From: an uncultured Archangium sp.
GTDB lineage: Bacteria; Myxococcota; Myxococcia; Myxococcales; Myxococcaceae
Assembly: GCA_903905455.1 (NCBI GenBank)
Contig: CAIVGN010000134.1
Span: 1-64,000, forward strand
Reading direction: 5' to 3'
Length of the DNA stretch: 64,000 nucleotides
The first letter of the stretch is position 1; each line of letters opens with the position of its first letter. Shown here one piece after another: positions 56,693-64,000 of this stretch. The notes below the pieces were generated by a model, which was not told the origin of the DNA, searched no databases, and worked only from the letters and a program-made list of their open reading frames with translations. The position numbers and the translations under genes were made by a program.

Positions 56693-57250
56693 CTACTGCG
56701 CGTCGTCGCGGCCCAACGACACGCGCACCGAATCACCGTCGCGCACCAGCTCGACCTGCCACGGGCGGCAACACACCGGGCAGTCTTCGACGTAGCTCGC
56801 CCCGCCCGCCTCTTCCGGCGCGCAGCTCACCACCACCGCCTCGCCGCAATAGGGGCAGCGCGAGGCGTGCTCGAGCTGCGCGTCCATCGAGGCCACCAGC
56901 GAAGGGGGCCAGGCCGGGCGGGCCGAGGGGACCCACGGGTGGCGGGCGTGCTCCAGGCTGGTCACCAGCCCTTCCCGCAGGCCCTCGAGATCGAGGCCGT
57001 CCAGGGTCTCGTCCAGCTGACCCAGCTTCTCCATGGCGCGCAGCAGCAGCCGGTTCGCCCCCGTCAGGTTGCCGCGCTCGTGGTGGTGCAACCCCGCGGT
57101 CCACAACACGAGCACTTGCAGCACTTGGCGCTCCGAGCCCCGGGTGCGCCGCCAGCCTGATTCCCAGGCCTCGTGGGCCACGTGAAAGGCGCCCTTCTCG
57201 AACAGCTCACGACCCGCCTCGAGAGAGGCGCTGAAAGTAGGGGAAGCCAT
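56693..57250 (-). CDS. DUF309 protein fused to a Cys-rich CPxCG zinc module
   Basis: The protein has 185 residues. The N-terminal half (about 1-110) is a DUF309 helical bundle with the signature HVAHEAWESGWRR. The C-terminal part (about 125-185) has CPYCGEAV and CPVCCRPW, the zinc-ribbon-like pairs of stand-alone CPxCG-motif proteins. These two families usually occur separately, so this looks like a fusion. Both are of unknown biochemical function. It lies 17 bases downstream of the BKACE gene on the same strand and may be co-transcribed with it. Confidence 0.75.
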   Translation of the reverse strand: MASPTFSASLEAGRELFEKGAFHVAHEAWESGWRRTRGSERQVLQVLVLWTAGLHHHERGNLTGANRLLLRAMEKLGQLDETLDGLDLEGLREGLVTSLEHARHPWVPSARPAWPPSLVASMDAQLEHASRCPYCGEAVVVSCAPEEAGGASYVEDCPVCCRPWQVELVRDGDSVRVSLGRDDAQ

Positions 57251-57267
57251 GCCTGAAGATCTAACGC

Positions 57268-58140
57268 TCAGCGCGCCCGCAGCCCGAGGATCTGTCGGGC
57301 TTCGTCCGGGCTCGCCACCTCGCGGCCCGCCGCCACCGCCACCTTCGCCATGGCGTCGATCAGCTGCCCGTTGCTCGAGGCCTTGCTGCCATCGGGCAGG
57401 TAGAAGGTGTCCTCGAGGCCGGTGCGCAGGTCACCGCCCAGCTCGGCGCAGCGCCGGTGCAGCGCCCACACCTCCTGCCGGCCGATGCCCACCACCTGCC
57501 AGTGCGTGCCCGGCAACATCTCGTCGATGAGCAGCGGCAGCCACGACGCCTTGTTGGGCATGCCCGACTCCACCCCCATCACCAGCGAGAGGTGTGGCGG
57601 GTTGGGCACCATGCCCCGCTTGGCGAACATGGCCACGCTGCGCACGATGCCGGTGTCGAAGCACTCGCACTCCGGGACGATGCCGTGGGCCTTCATCACC
57701 TTCTCGAAGGCCTCGATCTTCGCCACCGGGTTGTCGAAGAGCATCGGGGGCCACGCCCAGTCGTGGTTCGAGCGCAGCTTGAGGTAGTTGAGCGAGCCCG
57801 CGTTGAGCGCGGCCAACTCGGGCTTGACCGCCTCGAGGCAGGCCACCGGGCCGCTGATGTCGTCGCCCACCACCCCGGTCGAGAGGTTCAAGAGCAGGTC
57901 GGGCACCTCGGCGCGAATCGCGTCGCAGATGGCCTTGGCCACCTTCGGGTCCCACGAGGGCATGCGGCCGTTGCCCGGCTCCTGGTCGCGAAAGTGGACG
58001 TGCACGATCGACGCCCCGGCATCGCGGGCCCGGCGCGCTTCCTTCGCCATCTGCTCGGGCGTCACCGGCACGTGGTGCACTTCGGGGTCGGTCAGCACGC
58101 CGGTCAGCGCGCAGGAAATCACTGCCTTCTTCGAGCCCAT
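57268..58140 (-). CDS. BKACE-family (3-keto-5-aminohexanoate cleavage type) aldolase
   Basis: The protein has 290 residues from the ATG at 58140, with GGAGG eight bases upstream. It is a TIM-barrel, zinc-dependent beta-keto acid cleavage enzyme: N-terminal ISCALTGV, metal-binding HVHFRDQEPGNGRMPS (His at about 47 and 49), and the substrate loop NLSTG. Family members cleave 3-keto acids with acetyl-CoA. The natural substrate varies (3-keto-5-aminohexanoate, dehydrocarnitine and others) and cannot be read here. No lysine-fermentation neighbours are present, so the generic family name is safer. It is divergent from rarA. Confidence 0.88.
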   Translation of the reverse strand: MGSKKAVISCALTGVLTDPEVHHVPVTPEQMAKEARRARDAGASIVHVHFRDQEPGNGRMPSWDPKVAKAICDAIRAEVPDLLLNLSTGVVGDDISGPVACLEAVKPELAALNAGSLNYLKLRSNHDWAWPPMLFDNPVAKIEAFEKVMKAHGIVPECECFDTGIVRSVAMFAKRGMVPNPPHLSLVMGVESGMPNKASWLPLLIDEMLPGTHWQVVGIGRQEVWALHRRCAELGGDLRTGLEDTFYLPDGSKASSNGQLIDAMAKVAVAAGREVASPDEARQILGLRAR

Positions 58141-58164
58141 GGGAAGCCTCCGGAGGAACGCGGC

Positions 58165-58194
58165 ATTGACCGCGAAATTGATTCTCAAGTCAAT
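58165..58194. promoter_or_regulatory. Spaced ATTGAC half-sites in the rarA/BKACE divergent region
   Basis: ATTGAC at 58165-58170, ATTGAT at 58177-58182 and the inverted GTCAAT at 58189-58194 are spaced exactly 12 bases apart in an AT-rich patch between divergent genes. A helical-turn-like spacing suggests operator half-sites. The patch also contains a TTGACT-type -35 box for the BKACE gene. Confidence 0.35.
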
Positions 58195-58221
58195 CTTGGC
58201 CGCTGCTAGAGCCGGGAGCCG

Positions 58222-59543
58222 ATGGATCTCTTCGATCGCGCAGCATCCGTCGACGCCGAGGCCCGGGCGCCGCTCGCCGAGCGCATGCGGCCGCGCACGC
58301 TCGACGAGTACCTGGGCCAGGAGCACCTCACCGCCGCCGGCCGGCTGCTGCGCAAGGCCATCGAGCTCGACCAGGTGCCCTCGATGATCTTCTGGGGCCC
58401 CCCGGGCACCGGGAAGACGACCCTGGCGCGCATCATCGCCCACGCCACCGGCGCGCACTTCGACTCGGTGTCCGCGGTGCTCAGCGGCGTGAAGGACCTG
58501 CGCGAGGCCGTGGCCGCCGCCGACCAGCGGTGGAAGATGAACCGCAAGCGGTCGATCCTCTTCGTCGACGAGATCCACCGCTTCAACAAGTCGCAACAGG
58601 ACGCCCTGCTGCCCCACGTCGAGAAGGGCACCATCACCCTGCTGGGGGCCACCACCGAGAACCCCTCGTTCGAGGTCAACGCGGCGCTGCTCTCGCGCAT
58701 GCGGGTGATGACCCTGCGCGGGCTCGAGGAGGAAGAGCTGCGCACCCTGCTGCGCCGGGCCGTGGCCGACCCGCGGGGCCTCGACGGCAAGGTGACCATC
58801 GACGACGACGCCATCGCCTTCATCGCGATGATCGCCGCCGGCGACGCGCGCAAGGCCCTGACCGCCCTCGAGGTGGCCGCGAAGTACGGCGGCACGCACG
58901 TCACCCGCGAGGGCGCCGAGGAGGCCGTGCAGCAGCGGACCCTGCTCTACGACAAGGGCGGCGAAGAGCACTTCAACGTCATCTCGGCCTTCATCAAGTC
59001 CATGCGCGGCTCCGACCCCGACGGCGCGGTGTACTGGCTGGCGCGCATGGTGGAGGCCGGTGAAGACCCGCGCTTCATCGTGCGCCGCATGGTGATCTTC
59101 GCCAGCGAAGACGTGGGCAACGCCGACCCCCAGGCCCTGCAGGTGGCGATCAACGCGCTCCAGGCCGTGGAGCTGATGGGCTTCCCCGAAGGCACCCTGC
59201 CCCTGACGCAGGCCGTGACCTACCTGGCGATGGCGCCCAAATCGAACACCGCGCTGACCACCTACGCCAAGGCCCGCGAGGCGGTGCAGAAGCACGGGCC
59301 GCTGCCGGTGCCGATGCACCTGCGCAACGCGCCGACGAAGTTGATGAAGTCCCTGGGCTACGGCGGCGGCTACCAGTACCCCCACGACTTCGAGGGGCAC
59401 TACGTGCACGAGAACTACCTGCCCGAGGGCCTGCGCGCCGAGAAGTTCTACGAGCCGTCAGGCAACGGCGCCGAGCAGAAACACAAAGAGCGGATCGAAC
59501 AGATCCGCTCCTCGAGAGCACCGAAGGAACCGGGCGAAGACGG

Positions 59544-59547
<4 letters not shown>
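58222..59547 (+). CDS. rarA: Replication-associated recombination protein A (RarA/MgsA)
   Basis: The protein has 441 residues. It is an AAA+ clamp-loader-like ATPase: Walker A GPPGTGKTTLA (59-69), Walker B ILFVDEIHRFNKSQQDALLP, sensor LLGATTENPSFEVN, and the C-terminal tetramerisation region (GFPEGTLPLTQAVTYLAMAPKSN). RarA acts at stalled replication forks with SSB. The ATG at 58222 has GGGAG four bases upstream. Its stop overlaps the convergent NtrC-type gene by three or four bases. Confidence 0.95.
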
Positions 59548-61021
<1,474 letters not shown>

Positions 61022-61025
<4 letters not shown>

Positions 61026-62578
61026 GGGTTTGCTCCCCCGGGTTGAACGGGAATCATCACGGTGAAGGCGCTGCCCTCGTCGATCTTCGAGTCGACGGCG
61101 AAGTGCCCGCCGTGGTCCTCGACGATCCGATAAGCAATGGACAAGCCCAGCCCGGTGCCTTCACCCGGCGGCTTGGTAGTGAAATGCGGCTCGAAGATGC
61201 GCGGCAGGTTCTCGGCAGGAATGCCGCAGCCCGTGTCGGTCACCTTGAAATAGCAGTGGGCGTCCCGCAGCCCGGTCTCGACCTTCAGCGTGCCCTCTCC
61301 GTCGGGCAGCGCCTGCAGGCCGTTGTGCAGGAGGTTGAGCACCACCTGGCCCAGCTGCGAGGGGTCGCCGTACACCGGCGGGTGGCCGGGGGTGAGGTTC
61401 AGCTCGAGCTTGGCCCGGGGGTACTTCTTGATCTGCGCGCGGAAGAGCACCGCCGCGTCTTCGACGCACTTCGAGAGATCGAACGCGCGGCGGTCTTCGA
61501 CCTTCGAGCGGCGGCTGAACTTGAGCAGGCTCTCGACGATGCGCTTGCAGCGCATGGCGCTCTCTTCGATGAGGTCGAGGGCCTCGAGATCGGCCGGGGT
61601 GCGGCCCGCGTCCCGCTTCATCAACTGCGAGAAGGCGAGGATGCCGCCCAGGGGGTTGTTGATCTCGTGCGCCACGCCGCCGGCGAGGTTGCCGATGGCG
61701 ATCATCTTCTCGCTCTCGATGAGCCGCTTGGTGAGCGCCCGCTCGTCGGTGACGTCGCGGTAGTGGCACACGGCGATGGGCTCGTCGTCCATCGGGTAGA
61801 CGTGGGCCACGAAGGTGCGCGGCCCGTGCACGATCTCCAGGCTGGCCACGGTCTTGAGGTTCGGCCCCACCGGACAGCCGGCGCACTGCGTGGGCTGCCC
61901 GAAGAGGTACTCGTGGCACTTCACGCCCTGGTTGAGTTCCACCACGTCGCGGTTCGAGACCTTCGCGGTCGCCCGGTTCGCCCGGCGAATGACGAGATCG
62001 TCGGTGTTCACCACGGCCAGCGGGCTGTCGATGGTGTCGAACGAGAGTTCCCACTCGCGCTTGGCCCGCGAGAGCATCTGGGTGCGCTGCTGCACGCGCA
62101 GCTCGAGGTCGGCGTTGAGCTGCCGCAGCTCGATGTTCTGTTCCTGCGTGAGGTCGTGGAGCCGGCTGTTGTCGTTGACCAGCTCGTGCTGCTCGAAGGC
62201 GCTCTTGACCGTCAGCAGCAGCTGCGCGTCGTTCCACGGCTTGCTGATGAAGCGGAAGACCTCGGACCGGTTGATCGCCTCTTCGATGGCGTGCTGGTCG
62301 GCCTGGCCGGTGAGCATGATGCGCTGGGTCTTGGGGTCGAGCTCCTTGACCTTGGCGAGGAAGTCGACGCCGTTCATGCCCGGCATGCGGAAGTCGCTGA
62401 TCACCACCGCCGGCCGAAACCGCTCGAAGGCCTTGAGGGCCGCCTCGGCGTCGAGCGCGGTCTCGATGACCCAATCGCCCCGGCGCAGCACACGCCGCAA
62501 CGAGCGGAGGATGTTCTCCTCGTCATCGACCAGGAGCAGTCTGCCCTGGGCAACTTCCGGCTTGAGGTTGGTGGCCAT
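61022..62578 (-). CDS. Hybrid sensor histidine kinase with N-terminal receiver and Cys-containing PAS
   Basis: The protein has 518 residues from the ATG at 62578 (GGAG five bases upstream; a GTG at 62587 is in frame). Receiver domain (about 15-130, Asp in VISDFRMPG), a coiled coil (about 130-180), a PAS domain (about 185-285) with a conserved-looking Cys set CHEYLFGQPTQCAGCP, HisKA with His near 303 (GGVAHEINNPLGG), and HATPase (GCGIPAENLPRIF, GEGTGLGLSIAYR). There is no membrane segment, so it is a cytoplasmic sensor. The Cys cluster could sense redox state or bind metal. It is coupled to the NtrC-type regulator, its probable target. Confidence 0.93.
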
Positions 62579-62601
62579 GTTCTCCACGGGTCATGCTGCT
62601 G

Positions 62602-62617
62602 AGCAATCTCGCGGCCA
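62602..62617 (-). promoter_or_regulatory. Sigma-54 promoter candidate for the kinase/NtrC operon
   Basis: On the minus strand TGGCCGC-GAGA-TTGCT has the -24 GG and -12 GC at the exact sigma-54 spacing. Three of the outer bases deviate from TGGCACG. The predicted start near 62591 leaves about 13 bases before the ATG at 62578, with GGAG between. This would let the NtrC-type protein control its own operon. Confidence 0.5.
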
Positions 62618-62731
62618 ACCCATGAGTCGGCGTAACCTCATGATCGATGTGGGCTTTGTCTGACTGGGTGCCGCTGCCGCCGGGGTTAAGTTGAACCCAC
62701 CCCCATCATAACGGGGTCGGTCTGACCCGGC

Positions 62732-63661
62732 CTAGATCGTGGTCACGACGGTGCTGGCCTGAAACAGGCTGATCTTGTTCCGGCCTTCGCGCTTGGCCCG
62801 GTACAGGGCCTCGTCGGCGGTGCGCACCAGCTGCTCCGATGTATTCACCGAGCGCCCCGGGAAGCCGGAGACCCCGAAGGAGCCGGTGACCTTGAGGCCC
62901 GCCGACCCCACGACGAGCTGCTTCACGTCGGCGGCGGTGCGCTCGGCCACGGTCAGGGCGCCGGCGAGGTGCGTCTTGGGCAGCAACACCGCGAACTCTT
63001 CGCCCCCGTAGCGGGCGACGAAGTCGGTCTCGCGGACGGCAGCCTTGATGGCCGCGGCCACGGCGACCAACACCTCGTCACCGGCCTGGTGCCCGAAGTT
63101 GTCGTTCACCGTCTTGAAGTGATCGAGGTCGATGAGGATGAGCGCCAGGGGGTCGTCGTAGCGCTGGGCGCGGCGGAACTCCTCGCGCAGGCGGTCCTGG
63201 AAATGTCGGTGGTTGGCCACCTGGGTGAGCCCGTCGGTGACGGCCAGCTCGTGCAGCCGGGTCGCCTCGGTGCGGGAGACCAGCAACGCGCGGTGCAGCG
63301 CACGGCGGCGATCGACGCGGGCGAGCAGCTCAGGCACCGAGAACGGCTTGACGAGGAAATCGTCGGCCCCGCGGCGGAAGGCCTCGGCCCGGGTGGCGAC
63401 GTCGTCGGCCAGCGAGACCATCAGCACCGGGGTCTGGCCCCCGTCCACGCGCAGGTGCTGGAGCACCGCCAACCCGCTCTCGCCCGGCAGCTCCAGGTCG
63501 ACGATGGCCACGTCGCAGGGCTCGTCCATCAGCAGGGAAATGCCCTCCGAGGCGCTGGTGGCGGTGCGCACCACGGCCCCCGCGTCGTGGAGCGCGTGCT
63601 GCAACGCCGTCGTGGCCGACAGGGCGTCGTCGACCAGCAGGACTGTCCAGCGATCCCCCAT
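62732..63661 (-). CDS. Response regulator with GGDEF diguanylate cyclase domain
   Basis: The protein has 309 residues from the ATG at 63661; a long upstream open frame is not receiver-like. Receiver domain (about 5-120, phospho-Asp in IVDLELPGESG, Lys in DDFLVKPF) followed by GGDEF (about 145-300) with active-site GGEEF near 217 (ARYGGEEFAVLL). The catalytic loop is intact, so it should make cyclic-di-GMP. The inhibitory site RxxD five residues before GGEEF is not evident. No cognate kinase is adjacent on the same transcript. Confidence 0.92.
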   Translation of the reverse strand: MGDRWTVLLVDDALSATTALQHALHDAGAVVRTATSASEGISLLMDEPCDVAIVDLELPGESGLAVLQHLRVDGGQTPVLMVSLADDVATRAEAFRRGADDFLVKPFSVPELLARVDRRRALHRALLVSRTEATRLHELAVTDGLTQVANHRHFQDRLREEFRRAQRYDDPLALILIDLDHFKTVNDNFGHQAGDEVLVAVAAAIKAAVRETDFVARYGGEEFAVLLPKTHLAGALTVAERTAADVKQLVVGSAGLKVTGSFGVSGFPGRSVNTSEQLVRTADEALYRAKREGRNKISLFQASTVVTTI

Positions 63662-63770
63662 ACCCCTGAGTACATACGTTCCTCCGGGGCAGAACGCGGC
63701 ACTTTTTTCGAGGGCCGTCACCCCGCCCGCCGCTTGGACTCGCGCCGTCGGTGTGGGATGACCGGCGCCC

Positions 63771-64000
63771 ATGTCACGACCGAGCTTGAGCCTGTTCTTC
63801 CCTGCCTGGAACGAAGAGGAATACGTCGAGCGCACCGTGAGCCGCGCGAAGGTGGTCCTCGAGCGCCTCGCCGACGATTGGGAGATCATCATCGTCAACG
63901 ACGCCTCGACCGATCGCACCCGGGAGATCGCCGAGGGGCTCTCGAAGCGCGACCCCCGCATTCGCTGCGTGTCGCACGAGGTGAACCAGAAGCTCGGCGG
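63771..64000 (+). CDS. Family 2 glycosyltransferase, 5' part (dolichol-phosphate mannosyltransferase-like)
   Basis: The ATG at 63771 opens a frame that runs off the right edge after about 76 residues. LSLFFPAWNEEEYVERTV and EIIIVNDASTDRTREIAEG are the classic GT2 nucleotide-sugar-binding N-terminus, and the final ...NQKLGG segment matches the start of the next conserved block. Polyprenyl-phosphate sugar transferases or cell-wall sugar transferases share this start. The acceptor cannot be known. The gene is divergent from the GGDEF regulator, 109 bases apart. Confidence 0.88.
   Translation, partial: MSRPSLSLFFPAWNEEEYVERTVSRAKVVLERLADDWEIIIVNDASTDRTREIAEGLSKRDPRIRCVSHEVNQKLG

Noticed and set aside
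57268-58140. Lysine fermentation enzyme Kce
   Set aside because: The family is right, but no other lysine fermentation genes are near, and the family has many substrates.
62682-62730. Terminator after the GGDEF gene
   Set aside because: Short five-base inverted repeats (GGGTT/AACCC and GGGTC/GACCC) without a T-run; too weak to call.

Overview
The window looks like chromosomal DNA of a high-GC myxobacterium (Myxococcota, probably the Cystobacterineae side). This is inferred from the strong G/C third-position bias, sigma-54/NtrC-type regulation, small heat-shock proteins, a tandem pair of ArsA-like ATPases, Cys-rich Gly/Ser-linker lipoproteins and a multidomain polyunsaturated-fatty-acid (PUFA) synthase. 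I see no rRNA, tRNA, CRISPR array, insertion sequence or prophage.

Layout. 1-3.2 kb: the end of a Cys-rich exported protein, a lipoprotein, and two Hsp20 chaperones behind a near-consensus sigma-54 promoter. 3.5-6.9 kb: a histone-deacetylase-like hydrolase, then an apparent operon of a sigma-factor-like protein, a small protein and MetK behind a good sigma-70 promoter with a structured leader. 7-16.4 kb: a secreted protein of unknown function, divergent from a giant NdvB-type cyclic beta-1,2-glucan synthase. 16.4-20 kb: a SNF2 helicase with its SWIM-finger partner. 20.1-22.6 kb: three little-known proteins, one with an EF-hand loop and one a lipoprotein. 22.6-24.7 kb: two coupled ArsA/Get3-like ATPases.

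24.8-44.8 kb is the centrepiece. A 4'-phosphopantetheinyl transferase (+) converges on and overlaps a six-gene minus-strand operon. The operon encodes a PfaD-PfaA fusion (ER-KS-AT-4xACP-KR-DH), a PfaC-like protein (KS-CLF-AT-DH-DH), then OleA, OleB, OleC and OleD. Nearly all junctions overlap by 1-4 bases. The likely logic is this: the transferase arms the ACPs, the PUFA synthase builds a polyunsaturated acyl chain, OleA joins two chains head to head, OleD reduces the 3-keto group, OleC closes a beta-lactone and OleB decarboxylates it to a long polyene hydrocarbon. It reads as a self-contained polyene-hydrocarbon factory.

44.8-58.1 kb (minus strand): a Kup potassium transporter, a Cys-rich lipoprotein, and an OB-fold membrane protein / flotillin / very large AAA 'DNA repair ATPase' operon, preceded by a DUF309 protein and a BKACE-type enzyme. 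58.2-64 kb: RarA (+), a histidine kinase and NtrC-type regulator operon (-) with its own sigma-54 promoter candidate, a GGDEF response regulator (-), and the start of a family 2 glycosyltransferase running off the right edge.
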